From NCBI GenBank assembly GCA_946122785.1, contig CAMGYJ010000006.1:72355676-72419675 (forward strand): DNA of 64,000 bases, read 5' to 3'. The DNA is from Linum tenue (lineage: Eukaryota; Streptophyta; Magnoliopsida; Malpighiales; Linaceae). The translations under genes and the position numbers were made by a program. The notes beneath the pieces are model-generated. The model had not been told where the DNA came from. It saw only the letters and a list, made by a program, of their open reading frames with translations, and did no database searches. This document shows positions 54,476-64,000 of this stretch, one piece after another (the first letter of the stretch is position 1; each line of letters starts with the position of its first letter).

Positions 54476-57400
54476 TTACAATAATGGAGATACAAGGTCG
54501 GCAATGACAATCCATTCCGGAGGAAGGAGAACAAGTCGAGCGTTCCTAGCGATCCAATCAGCCAGCTTATTGAAGCGACGAGGAACAAACTCGATGGAAA
54601 TCCAAGGAGAGGCACAGAGAATGGAAACCACCCGAGCAAGGGGAGCCCGACATTGCCAGGGCCAGAGGCTCGGATCCTGTCTCAGTGCATACGTCAAGCG
54701 CTGACAATCCGAACGGACACACGTAGGGACAGGATCTTGTGCCGCCCAGATAACTGCATTAAGAATCGCAAACGCTTCCGCTTGTAACGGAGAAGAACAA
54801 AAGAATCTCTCAGCCTTCCCGTCGATAACCTGACCGTGGGAGTTTGCAATAGCAATCCCATATGCCGCCATCTGTGCATCAGAAACAAAGGAACCATCAC
54901 AATGCACAACCTTACAGAAAGGACCAGGCGGTGAAAAGGTCGTCGAACGAGAACTCCCAGGCTGAGCAGGCAAACCAGCTGAACTTGAGGAGGGATTAGC
55001 TACGGATCCAATCCTAGCTTCTTGAAGATTCAAACCATCACGTTCGGCTAAAATTGCCACAGAGGGCGGAGAGAACGCCCGATTCTCGAACACCCACCCA
55101 TTTCGGGCAATCCAAATATTCCAGAGGGAACACACAATTTTTGTAATTTGGGCAACGGAGACCCTGTCTTTAAGCCCAAAGAACCAGTCCACAAAGCAAG
55201 ATTCCTCCGAAGGGCTCACATTTACCAGACCAAGCCGAGACCAAGTCTCACACGCTTTAGAGCATTGGAAGAAGCAGTGCATAAGCGTTTCCTCCTGACC
55301 CTCACAGATAGGACACAGCGGATTGGGAGCACACTTGCGAGCAAACAGCCTCCCACGAGTTGCAATTGCATTTTTACAACACTTCCAGATGAAGAACCGG
55401 AGCTTGGGAGGAAGCTTGAGATCCCATAACCATTTCCAATCATCTCGATTAGGCCGAGGAGAGGCAGTCACATCGTTTGTCGGAGTGGAATCTCGATTTT
55501 CACGGAACAACCGGTAGGCAGACTTAACACTGTACCCACCTGTCTCAGAGGGACACCAGATCCAGCTATCCTTAGCAGATAAGGGACCGACTGGAACTCT
55601 GGCAATAGCACGCGCAATCTCATCAGGCACCAGGCTCTGGATAGCATCGAACTTCCAACAACGGGAGTCACGGTCAATCCAATCACTAACTTTGGAAGGC
55701 TCCAACCCCAAGTGAGAGAGGTTGAAACCTGGAATGGACGGAAGCCAAGGGTCGCGGTGGAACCAAGAGTCCTCCCCAGACATAATCCCTTTAACCAACC
55801 CACTCTTCATATGTTCTTTTGCCTCACACAGGCCGTTCCAGATCCAGGAGCTCTTTCGACCCTTCGTTGCCGAGAATAACTCATCATTTGGAAAATAAAG
55901 CTCCTTCAGGAGCTTCGCCCACAAGGCATCAGGATTGTCAAACATTCTCCAAACCTGTTTGCCAATAAGCGCAAGGTTGAAGAGGTGGAAGTTCTTGAAG
56001 CCCAATCCTCCTTCCTCTTTAGGTTTTTCCAGCTCCCTAGCATTGCACCAATGGATGCCCTTTCTCCTCATGGATCCCGACCAGAAGAACCGCTTCAGGA
56101 TCGAGTCCATTTTGTTCGTAAGGTTCAAAGGAAGCAGGAAAACACTCATGATAAAGGTTGGTAAAGCTTGGATGACTGCCTTTAGCAGAACTTCTTTCCC
56201 TCCAGGAGATAGTAGAAGGCTCTTCCAAGAATCACCTTTCTTTTCCATACGCTCCAGCAAGAACCTGAAGGTTTCTTTTTTTGATCTACCCCACTCAGTT
56301 GGAACCCCCAAATATTTATCGTGACAGATAGTTGGTGGAAATCCAAATTTACTGCTCACCAGAAGACGAATAGCTTGGGGGGTGTTCTTGCTAAAAAAGA
56401 TCGAAGACTTGGACGCATTGATTTCCTGCCCAGTGGTGCAACCATACATTTTAATGATCTCCAGAATTCTCTCCGCTTCCAACACACTTGCTTTCCCAAA
56501 GATGACAGTGTCGTCCGCAAACAAGCAGTGAGAAATTCTAGGGCAGTTCTGATTGAGCTTGATTCCACGGAGATCACCTTTCTCAATACCCTTTTCAATT
56601 AGGAGAGACAGGGCATTGGACATAAGAATAAACAAGAAGGGAGAAATCGGGTCTCCCTGGCGGATGCCCCGAGACGGCACAAATGGCTCAGTAGGGTTGC
56701 CATTCAGAAGGATAGAGAACTTGACTGTCCTGATACATGCACGGATCCAACCTCTCCATTTATCCGAAAAACCATAAGCAAGCAGGATCGAGTCAAGGCC
56801 ATCCCAATCCACTAAGTCAAAAGCTTTTCTCATATCCAGCTTAACCATCATATCCCAGTCACCGGATCGGCGATTTTTGAAATTATGCAGCATCTCATGA
56901 ACAATAATGACATTGTCCTGGATAAGTCTCTCACCTGTAAAAGCTGCCTGCATCTCAGAAACTAAACCCGGTAGCCACTTCTTCATTCTGCTCGCCAGAA
57001 TCTTAGAAATAATCTTGTATCTGAAATTGCAGCAACTAATAGGGCGGAACTGTGAGATCGTCTCCGGAGCAAGAACTTTAGGGATAAGGGCAATATGAGT
57101 GTCATTCCAACCCTGTGGCATAATCGAAGATCTGAAGAAATCCATCACTTCCCTACAGAAGTCTGGTCCAATTTTGCTCCAAAACTTACGGTAAAACGAC
57201 CCAGCAAACCCGTCAGGTCCTGGTGATTTCGTAGGACCAAGGTCAAACACCGCAGCTCGAATCTCTTCAACAGTTGGATCCTTGTCTAGGTCCAAATTCA
57301 TTTCATTAGAAACCAACCTAGGGAAATCATGTAGGGCATCATCATTAAGGCCTTCTTTCTTGGTGAACAACGCTTGGTAGAAACCCAAGACATGATTCGA

Positions 57401-58546
57401 GAGATCTTCAGGTTGGGAGATCGAGATCCCGTTATCATCCTTAAGAGTAGAAATCTTGTTTCGAAGCTTTCGGAGAGAGGTGGAAGCATGAAAGAATTTA
57501 TTGTTTTGGTCTCCCACATTAAGCCAATCAACTCGGGACCGTTGACTCCACAACAATTCATCATCCTTCCATATTGCAGCTAGCTCCTCCATAAGGCCTC
57601 TTTCTTCCTCAATAACTTCCACAGACCGATCAAGTAAAAGAATATCCCCCAACCTCTTCTGGATTTCCTCAGCCCTTTTATTCTGATCTCTAAACATCTG
57701 TCGGGCCCATAGAGTCAAATCCTTCTCGCATTTCTGTAGCCGATCATGGCAAAAACCCCCACCTTCCCAATTCCGGTTAATAATATCAACACACTCCTCA
57801 TTTTGAAGCCATCTGGTATCGAAACGAAATGGAGCCCTTGACTTGCATCGGTTCCCTTCAAATTCCAATCTCAATGGACAGTGGTCAGACTCAATTGGCA
57901 ACTCATGGAAAATCATAGCATTATTGAACATGGAGAACCAGGAAGTAGAGCAAAGTCCCCGATCAAGCCTTTCCTCAATACGACGCGTCCCTTCTTGGTT
58001 GTTTTTCCACGTAAAGGGATAGCCCTTAAACCCCAAATCGATTAGACCGTTATCAGCAACAAAAGATTTAAAGGGCAAAGTAGAAATATTTCGAGGCTCA
58101 TTCCCACCCTTCTTCTCTTCCGCAAACAACACAGCATTCATATCACCAATAACCACCCATTTATCATCAACATTAGACCTCAGGTTACTAATTTGATCCC
58201 AAAAGTCCCTCCTTTGAGCCGGATCCGACGGGGCATGAACAAACGTGATAAAAAACCCCCCATTAACATCAACAAAAACATCGATAAAATAACAACTACT
58301 ATCAAGGATTGTGATGGGTAAGCCCGACACCCACCAAAGAGCTAAACCACCCGCAATCCCAATCGGATTGACATAGAATTCCTCAGCAAACCTCAAACCT
58401 CTTCTTTTAGACTGCATATAAGATTCAACCTTCTTAGTCTCGGACAGAAAAAGGATAGTCGGATGGTGTTTCTTAACCAACTTCCTAAGTTGTCGAACTG
58501 TGGGGGTCTGCCCGAATCCCCTACAGTTCCACACAATAGCATTCAT
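54476..58546 (-). CDS. LINE ORF2 polyprotein: endonuclease, reverse transcriptase, zf-RVT, RNase H, 1356 aa
   Basis: It starts MNAIVWNCRGFGQ at ATG 58544-58546. The endonuclease occupies residues 1 to about 230 with SETK, GDMNAV (134-139) and the catalytic SDH (220-222). Reverse transcriptase spans about 440-760: LIPKV, FRPISCCNFRYKIISKILA, KLDMRKAFDLVDW, GIRQGDPISP (627 on) and the catalytic FADD (676-679). A zf-RVT segment follows near 1080-1110 (CPICEGQEETLMHCFFQC). An RNase H-like domain closes the protein (VHCDGSF, ERFFCSSPLQAEAFAILNAV, FVPRRFNKLADWIARNAR). No stop or frameshift was seen, so it may encode an active enzyme. It would nick target DNA and copy the element's RNA. Confidence 0.95.
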   Translation of the reverse strand: MNAIVWNCRGFGQTPTVRQLRKLVKKHHPTILFLSETKKVESYMQSKRRGLRFAEEFYVNPIGIAGGLALWWVSGLPITILDSSCYFIDVFVDVNGGFFITFVHAPSDPAQRRDFWDQISNLRSNVDDKWVVIGDMNAVLFAEEKKGGNEPRNISTLPFKSFVADNGLIDLGFKGYPFTWKNNQEGTRRIEERLDRGLCSTSWFSMFNNAMIFHELPIESDHCPLRLEFEGNRCKSRAPFRFDTRWLQNEECVDIINRNWEGGGFCHDRLQKCEKDLTLWARQMFRDQNKRAEEIQKRLGDILLLDRSVEVIEEERGLMEELAAIWKDDELLWSQRSRVDWLNVGDQNNKFFHASTSLRKLRNKISTLKDDNGISISQPEDLSNHVLGFYQALFTKKEGLNDDALHDFPRLVSNEMNLDLDKDPTVEEIRAAVFDLGPTKSPGPDGFAGSFYRKFWSKIGPDFCREVMDFFRSSIMPQGWNDTHIALIPKVLAPETISQFRPISCCNFRYKIISKILASRMKKWLPGLVSEMQAAFTGERLIQDNVIIVHEMLHNFKNRRSGDWDMMVKLDMRKAFDLVDWDGLDSILLAYGFSDKWRGWIRACIRTVKFSILLNGNPTEPFVPSRGIRQGDPISPFLFILMSNALSLLIEKGIEKGDLRGIKLNQNCPRISHCLFADDTVIFGKASVLEAERILEIIKMYGCTTGQEINASKSSIFFSKNTPQAIRLLVSSKFGFPPTICHDKYLGVPTEWGRSKKETFRFLLERMEKKGDSWKSLLLSPGGKEVLLKAVIQALPTFIMSVFLLPLNLTNKMDSILKRFFWSGSMRRKGIHWCNARELEKPKEEGGLGFKNFHLFNLALIGKQVWRMFDNPDALWAKLLKELYFPNDELFSATKGRKSSWIWNGLCEAKEHMKSGLVKGIMSGEDSWFHRDPWLPSIPGFNLSHLGLEPSKVSDWIDRDSRCWKFDAIQSLVPDEIARAIARVPVGPLSAKDSWIWCPSETGGYSVKSAYRLFRENRDSTPTNDVTASPRPNRDDWKWLWDLKLPPKLRFFIWKCCKNAIATRGRLFARKCAPNPLCPICEGQEETLMHCFFQCSKACETWSRLGLVNVSPSEESCFVDWFFGLKDRVSVAQITKIVCSLWNIWIARNGWVFENRAFSPPSVAILAERDGLNLQEARIGSVANPSSSSAGLPAQPGSSRSTTFSPPGPFCKVVHCDGSFVSDAQMAAYGIAIANSHGQVIDGKAERFFCSSPLQAEAFAILNAVIWAAQDPVPTCVRSDCQRLTYALRQDPSLWPWQCRAPLARVVSILCASPWISIEFVPRRFNKLADWIARNARLVLLPPEWIVIADLVSPLL

Positions 58547-60627
58547 GGGACCCCTGGTGGCTTGGAATCGGCCACCAAAACCACAGCAAGATCGGGTTCA
58601 AATCCTGGTGGGAAAGCAGCATCATCATTGACTTCATTTTCCCCAGTTTCAATTTGAACAGCATTCTGTACATTCCCCTGGTCAGTGAAGTGGCGACCAG
58701 AAGTCTTCCTCTTCTTCTTCTGGACTCGTGGGCTAATGTTTGCTGTCTGCCTGCCTTGTCTATTTGGGCTTAAGTGAGCAGCATTCTGGGCCTGACTTGG
58801 GCTATGGAAATAGTTGTGGTTGAAGGTGAAAAGATTCTGGGCTTGGGATGGTAATGGGCTTAGGTTGTTGAACCCAAAGCCCGGTGGAAGGAATAGGCCG
58901 CTAGGGTTGAAGTTTTGGGATTGATGCGGCGGAGGAGAATGGGGGAGGCCGAACAAGTTTCTGGCCACACCAAATCCTTGGGATGGGGAGGGGAAATTGA
59001 TAGGGTTCTGGGTAAAAAAAAGGTGGCTCTGGGGAGATGGTGAGAGGTTGGCAGAGTTATGGATGAAATTTGTTGATGGGGACAGGGAGAAGTTTTGAGC
59101 AAAGCTCGAGTGGGGCGACAGGTCAGTGACAGGGAGGTTTACCGCAGGGTGTGGGACCGTCGGAGCAGTTGACGGGATGGCTCCGGTCATGGAGCTCGGC
59201 GGCGACTGAGGATGGCCTCCGCTAGGGGACACTGAAGTCGACGCCGCGTCGCGAATCACCACAGCTCCGCCTTCCCGCTGCTGGTACGATCGGGGCGAGA
59301 CAAGAGGAGAGCTAGCCCTCAACCATGGTCCCCAACGCTGGATTGCTGGAGGCTGGACCCCATTCTCCTCATCGATCCTCCTCTGATCACATTCCAATCT
59401 GGTATGTTCGATCCCTCCGCAGTAGTAGCAAAGTGAGAATAACTTCTCAAATTTAAATTCGATCCAGGTTCTCTTCTGTTGATGGCGGATGTAGAATCCA
59501 TCTGGAAGTGGCTTCGAGGTGTCCACTTGGACGAAAACCCTCACAAATTTCCTATAGATATGCGATTGCAGAGCTGCTCGGTCAATATCAATGATCTGGT
59601 GAAACATTCTTCTAACCATGGTGATGTTGCTTTCAGATCTGTAAGCTTCAGGGAGGTTGTGGATTTGGACCCAGAAATCAACCATTTTGAAGCTGATTTC
59701 CCTAGCCGTCTCCAGCCCAGACAGTTTCCTCACTTGCATCAGCGTGCCAGAGATCGGGCAAGGTCTCTCCAGCCAAATCGCTTCCATCTCTTCCTTCTTC
59801 TCGAAGTCCAGAGTGAAGACATTCTCATAGACAGGTTGGATATTCGGCATCTCCTGGACCTTAGGCTTGGGATTGTCCACCCAGGCAGATCTTATCATGC
59901 CTCTCAAAGCCCTCAAGCTCACACTTCGCTCAGAGAAGACTTTAACAACCAAGGAGAAGCGATTGGTAAGTCTCTCAACATCCGGTATCATTTCTATATC
60001 CCATTCCCCTGCTTGATTGATCAGATCGTTCACACTCATGTTTTTTGTATTTCCCTTCCCACTCTCTGTTTTTCCTGGGTAGATAGGAATAGTAGTTTGC
60101 TTGTGGTTGAGTAGAAAGACTAAGCAGATGGTGCTGGTGTTAGAAGCAGGTCTTCCCCTTATTTTAAAGCCTTCTGCTTCTCTGTAATCTCCTTCGGCTG
60201 CATTTATTCCAGTGTTAGGTCTGATTGGACCGGGTATTATGACTGTCCCCAATCCCTTGGCTTTCTTAGTTGTTTCTGTAGAGTTGAGTGGCTCGAAATC
60301 CTTCTTCCACTTCCACTTCATTAATGGGGGCTTGAAGAGACTGATATCTACATTTGTTCTTTTTATACCTTTGAACTCAGGGATCCAATAACTTCCTGCC
60401 ACCAAACGCGCAGAGAACCAGTAGCTCAAAACCATCAATCGAACAGAGCAGCAGGTCCGCCATAAATCCCTTTGCTGGAGTCCCTGTACCCGAACTCTGA
60501 ACACCCAGCTGGCATGGGGTGAGCACGCCTCTTCAGCATCAATTCCAGTCAGACAGAGATATCTTCTCTCAGGGAGGGCAACAGTATACATCTTCAATGC
60601 TACTGAAGTAGTCATCAAAGGGATCAA
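58543..60627 (-). CDS. LINE ORF1 RNA-binding protein (DUF4283, CCHC zinc knuckle)
   Basis: The frame is open from 60627 to the TGA at 58543-58545. The likely true start is the ATG at 60037-60039 (MSVNDLINQAGEW), giving 498 aa. The preceding open stretch has no recognisable domain and its first codon is TTG; its first ATG is a few codons in. The DUF4283 region follows the MSVND start (SLVVKVFSERSVSLRALRGM, WVQIHNLPEAYRS), then a CCHC knuckle (CYYCGGIEHTRLEC) and a long Pro/Ser/Asn-rich tail with many FNNLS or SPSQ-type repeats. Family knowledge: ORF1 binds the LINE transcript in the particle. The stop overlaps the ORF2 start, so ORF2 is probably translated by reinitiation. Confidence 0.88.
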   Translation of the reverse strand: MIPLMTTSVALKMYTVALPERRYLCLTGIDAEEACSPHASWVFRVRVQGLQQRDLWRTCCSVRLMVLSYWFSARLVAGSYWIPEFKGIKRTNVDISLFKPPLMKWKWKKDFEPLNSTETTKKAKGLGTVIIPGPIRPNTGINAAEGDYREAEGFKIRGRPASNTSTICLVFLLNHKQTTIPIYPGKTESGKGNTKNMSVNDLINQAGEWDIEMIPDVERLTNRFSLVVKVFSERSVSLRALRGMIRSAWVDNPKPKVQEMPNIQPVYENVFTLDFEKKEEMEAIWLERPCPISGTLMQVRKLSGLETAREISFKMVDFWVQIHNLPEAYRSESNITMVRRMFHQIIDIDRAALQSHIYRKFVRVFVQVDTSKPLPDGFYIRHQQKRTWIEFKFEKLFSLCYYCGGIEHTRLECDQRRIDEENGVQPPAIQRWGPWLRASSPLVSPRSYQQREGGAVVIRDAASTSVSPSGGHPQSPPSSMTGAIPSTAPTVPHPAVNLPVTDLSPHSSFAQNFSLSPSTNFIHNSANLSPSPQSHLFFTQNPINFPSPSQGFGVARNLFGLPHSPPPHQSQNFNPSGLFLPPGFGFNNLSPLPSQAQNLFTFNHNYFHSPSQAQNAAHLSPNRQGRQTANISPRVQKKKRKTSGRHFTDQGNVQNAVQIETGENEVNDDAAFPPGFEPDLAVVLVADSKPPGVP

Positions 60628-60767
60628 ATCATCTCACTGGGGGAGGAGGATCAACATCCAGAACAGGGCTGGGAGACAGTAACGGCTAGAAAAAAGAACG
60701 GTTCAAAGAGGAGAGAGGGCAGAGCAAAAAGAGAAGAGAGAGAAGTTTTTTTAAGTGATTATGATAA

Positions 60768-61193
60768 GATGTTAGTTGCTTACTTTTGCGTTCATGTTAC
60801 GTAAAAAATTGAGTTGCTTCCATACTTGCGTCGATTAAAGTCAAGTTGAAAAGTTATACTATTTGGTGTTATGTATTACTGATAATATTTTTTTTTTGTG
60901 TAATATAAATTTTCGTTGAATCCTTTTTTTTTTTGTATCATTCTAAGTGCTAGTTTTTACATGTGTATCAAAATCTAACGATGTCATTTTAGAATCGATT
61001 TCAATCCTCTAAATATAATCTTACTTTTGATTTTGACTGCATTAAGAGTAACAAGTATCTTTTTTAACCAGCAAAACTGGCCTCATTTAGAGCATTCACA
61101 TAAATAGTATTTGGTTAATTGCAAATCCTGATAACACTCAATATGCAATTTCAAAATGAGTTGCACCAATGTAATGGGCACGTGCAAATATGC
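60768..61193. other. Intergenic, AT-rich, nothing recognised
   Basis: Low-complexity AT-rich sequence between the LINE target duplication and the next MITE. No gene was seen. Confidence 0.45.
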
Positions 61194-61203
61194 AAGCTTG
61201 TAT

Positions 61204-61703
61204 GGGTTATAGGTATAATATGCTCCTCTACTATGACGTTTTATCAAACATGCCCATCTACTATTTTTTACGTCAAACATGCCCTTTTGCTTTGAAAAAC
61301 TTATCAAACATGCCCTTTTGCTAAAATTTACATCCAAAAACCGTTAACCAAGACCGAACTTTGGTTTGGGCGACCCAAATATCTAAAATATCTCTAATCA
61401 TTTCACTTTAGAGTTTTTTTTTTTTGTTCTTTTGTATAGCCAAATAATTATAATAATTTCACTTTGATGAGACCTAGAGAAATAAAGCAAGGGTCAAAAC
61501 TGACATTTACCCTCCCATTTATCGATGTCAGGTCTGCTAAATCTCGGTTCAACCATGATTGACGTTTTTTTCAATGGAAATTTCAACTGAAGGACATGTT
61601 TGATAGTTTTTCCAAATTACAGGGGCATGTTTGAGGTAAAAAATAGTAAAGGGGCATGTTTGATAAAACGTCAAAGTAGAGGGGCATATTATACCTATAA
61701 CCC
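61204..61703. mobile_element. Mutator-type MITE, 500 bp, with perfect 10-bp target duplication
   Basis: The left end GGGTTATAGGTATAATATGC pairs with the same sequence read from the right, and pairing runs for about 90 bp (…TTTATCAAACATGCCC…). The flanks AAGCTTGTAT at 61194-61203 and 61704-61713 are identical. Each arm repeats the phrase 'caaacatgccc' three or four times. It has no coding capacity. Confidence 0.87.
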
Positions 61704-61713
61704 AAGCTTGTAT

Positions 61714-63282
61714 TTGTTGAAATTCATTATGCATGTCACATAGGAAAAATAAATCAATCGTTTATTTATTTATTATAAAATAACTTAAACCCTCAACATA
61801 TGTTATTGCATGTGAATTGCATTGTTGCATATACAATGAATTTAACGTGTATTGATATTATACAATGATATTAACATGTGTTGAGTTATATAAATGACTT
61901 AGTGGCAATATGAACAACGTATGTAATTGGTTTTCAATGCAATGTGAATGCTCCTGCTGCTCCAAGTTTTGAGACACGGCAAAATAACAATGCAATAAAA
62001 ATGAAACTCACATGATTTAGTTGCAATATAATCAACTATGAAACAAAATCAAACTTAAGTCACAAATGGTGCAAAAAAATCACAGAAGAAACTCTGTATG
62101 GAGGGTTTCCTTCTCTCACTCTATTTTATTCCGTTGAAAAAGTATGCAAAATGAGAATACAAACTCGCTCAACTCAAACGCAATGCAAAAGAAGACTAAA
62201 AGAGTACTCACGCTCTCCCGACAGCTTCCAGCTGTTGTTAGCGTTGTTAATGGGACACAACATTATTAGTATTATTATTAATATTATTATCATTCCTACA
62301 ATTTTTCCGTTTCTATCCCTCTTAGCTATTTCATCTTATTTATCTAAAAAAGGTCGAAAACAAGAAAAATCTACTAGAAAAACTAGTCCTTGATTATCTC
62401 TATTGTCGCCATTTCACTGACCATCCTCTTCGACAAAACAGTTTCTTTTCTTCATTGACTTCATCATGCACATTTTACCTTTGCTTATCCAAATCCTACT
62501 AATCAACAATAATTGTTTTTAGACATCTCTTCCTTTCTTATTCTTCCCCACTTATGGATCACTACTTAGCCTGCATCCCAAAAAAAAAAAAACACTTCTA
62601 ATAAGCCCATACATCAAAGCTTTAAAAAGGTTGGTTTCAGGCTTTCAGTAAATATAGAGCAATTCCCATGCTTGGATTTTTCCATATACCAAGTCAACGT
62701 TTTGACTTTGGATAAACATAAAGAGAAGAAGAGAGCTATTCTTAGAATAAAGTTTAGGTGGGCATCCATCCATTATTACTTTAGATTGTGACCCATGATC
62801 CATATTAAAAGCCACTTTCCTCATATACCAACCTTTATTTTGAATGATGATAATAACTAGACCAAGAAAGAAACATCCCACCTCCCACCTAAGATTAGGT
62901 AGGCAAGTAAAAAACATTTTCCTCACGTCACATGATACTCATAAGTCACTCGTAACAATTCCGACCTCCTGCTAAGTGTTGAATGATCTTAGATTCCACT
63001 TAACATTTAGACTCGACTTTGTTTGGTTTTGGTTTGGAATTGTAGATATATCATCAATAAGATATATCCGAGGAGTAGAGGACTAAGACCAAATAAATGT
63101 CACATGGCTTGTCAGAAGGCCAGAAAACAAAATTACAGAAGAAAACAATCAAAATTAAATTGCATTTGTGCTTGGATTAAATGAGAACTCATTTATGCTT
63201 AGATTCCACCTAACATGTTGAAGTCGAGTTGGGTTATATAGATGAATCAAAATGAAAATGCACACAATGAATAAAAAATTAC
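61714..63282. other. Intergenic, AT-rich, nothing recognised
   Basis: No coding frame with a recognisable domain was seen. Two loosely related stretches near 62980-63020 and 63195-63235 share 'cttagattccacttaacat' and 'gactcgactttg' or 'aagtcgagttg' phrases, a short direct repeat of unclear meaning. Confidence 0.4.
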
Positions 63283-63502
63283 CAGTCATGTTAAAGTTGA
63301 GCTCAGTCACAGCAGCAAGAGCACAACCACCAATAATTGGCAGGAGGGACAAGTAGACTCCGGCAGGGAAAGACTTCCAAGATAAATCTGGAGACTAAGA
63401 CACTGAATGTTGGCTCGCCACTCTTGATGGTGTGAGTGAATGAAATTGCAACCTTAGACATACTGTTGCAGCGACGTGCCCAATTGTATGTGCTACTGCA
63501 TC
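63283..63502 (-). pseudogene. Broken exon of a plastid glucose-6-phosphate/phosphate translocator (GPT) gene
   Basis: One exon-like block begins after CTTCACAG at 63503 and ends at the donor ACTG|GTAATT at 63283. It encodes DAVAHTIGHVAATV, then in another frame MSKVAISFTHTIKSGEPTFSVLVSRF, seen in pieces, then in a third frame AGVYLSLLPIIGGCALAAVTELNFNM. This is the GPT membrane core. Two frameshifts (near 63460 and near 63375) and the lack of neighbouring exons in the window show it is a fragment. Kept splice sites mean it came from a DNA-level copy, not from mRNA. Confidence 0.75.
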
Positions 63503-64000
63503 CTGTGAAGGGAACAAATAATTAGAGACACTAAACAAATTAATCGACTCCATAAGTTTCGTGGTGGAGGGAAAATCCAAACTTGATGTTGCAGAGGGAC
63601 AAATACAAAATGGGTAGCTACATATCTCAAATTTCTCAAAAATCAAATATGTGCAAAGGAAACAATGATCAATTAGATTGAAACAAAAACATCACTTTTT
63701 ACTCACTTTCCCATCAAAACTCAAAACCAAAAAAAAATTGGCAGCTAGGTTAGAGTTAGAGAAGACACATTTTAGAGCAACTTCTTCCTTCTATTGTGCT
63801 TCTTCTCTATATCCAATTCGTCGTTTTGCTGCTTCTTCCTTCACTATGTTTTTATACTTTCTCATATGTTGTTGATCAAAGTTTAGAAATGAGAGGTGAT
63901 GATATGTTTTTGACTTATGATTTTCTAATTATAGGCAATTATGAGGTATTTGTTATTTTTTTCAAACATTTGGATAAACATTCCCTAGACCCTTACTAAT
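63503..64000. other. Intergenic to right edge, nothing recognised
   Basis: AT-rich sequence upstream of the translocator fragment. Searched for the missing GPT exons on the minus strand without finding them. Confidence 0.4.

Larger units (their letters stand above)
54405..60752 (-). mobile_element. Full-length L1-type LINE with perfect 15-bp target duplication and both frames open
   Basis: The target duplication AAGTGATTATGATAA is present at 54390-54404 and 60753-60767 without mismatch. The element is 6348 bp on the minus strand. Its 3' end is an 18-nt A run (54405-54422 as T). ORF1 and ORF2 are both uninterrupted and overlap by ATGA at 58543-58546. The perfect flanks and open frames indicate a recent insertion. 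The domain order (DUF4283, zinc knuckle; endonuclease, RT, zf-RVT, RNase H) is that of plant L1 elements. Confidence 0.95.

Noticed and set aside
59479..60114. 211-codon plus-strand frame inside LINE ORF1
   Set aside because: It is antisense to the DUF4283 and zinc-knuckle region, which is the real coding frame.
1..64000. tRNA, rRNA, CRISPR or bacterial-type operon signals
   Set aside because: None was seen by eye. Spaced repeats found here are transposon arms or microsatellites, not CRISPR units. A covariance-model scan would be needed to exclude small RNA genes.

Overview
The window is nuclear DNA from a flowering plant, most likely a eudicot. Genes are split by GT-AG introns, two encode plastid-targeted proteins (LTD and tryptophan synthase beta), two belong to large plant families (GRAS, F-box/LRR), and the gaps are AT-rich and filled with LINEs and non-autonomous DNA transposons. 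The species cannot be named from the sequence. No prokaryotic operon, CRISPR array, rRNA or tRNA was seen. Exon boundaries were read by eye from reading frame, splice sites and family knowledge; no RNA evidence was available.

Layout, left to right. 1-5215 (-): the 5' five exons of a TORTIFOLIA1/SPIRAL2 microtubule protein, running off the left edge, with a decayed second copy of exon 1 in intron 1. 5.5-9.9 kb: a 5'-truncated LINE with target duplication, a 1.25 kb Mutator-like element with a GC-rich core, and degenerate coding-like sequence. 11437-12309: two small related proteins facing each other with abutting stop codons. 13680-14857 (+): LTD. 15518-16529 (-): SRP19. 18249-20904 (-): an eight-exon NEPRO/RMP1-like nucleolar protein. 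21.5-24.7 kb: MITEs and the GRAS promoter. 24751-26277 (+): an intronless GRAS regulator, followed within about 60 bp by a broken antisense LINE (26338-31400). 31.7-33.0 kb: a hAT-like element nested in another. 33364-35880 (-): an SGP1/Spg1-type GTPase. 36.3-38.6 kb: two MITEs. 38974-42906 (-): a ten-exon DAWDLE (DDL) FHA protein. 43.2-43.7 kb: a foldback element. 44785-46991 (+): tryptophan synthase beta. 47903-53213 (-): two tandem F-box/LRR/FBD genes from one segmental duplication. 54405-60752: a full-length L1-type LINE with both frames open and a perfect 15-bp target duplication. 60.8-64.0 kb: a 500-bp MITE and a broken fragment of a plastid glucose-6-phosphate translocator gene.

The host genes are unrelated housekeeping and regulatory loci and do not form a pathway. 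The most notable content is structural: the tail-to-tail paralogue pair, the ghost exon of TOR1, the intact LINE, the tandem F-box block that duplicated part of the tryptophan-synthase 3' flank, and a dense set of DNA elements with clean 8-, 10- and 12-bp target duplications. Several of these elements are built from repeated short words next to their termini.
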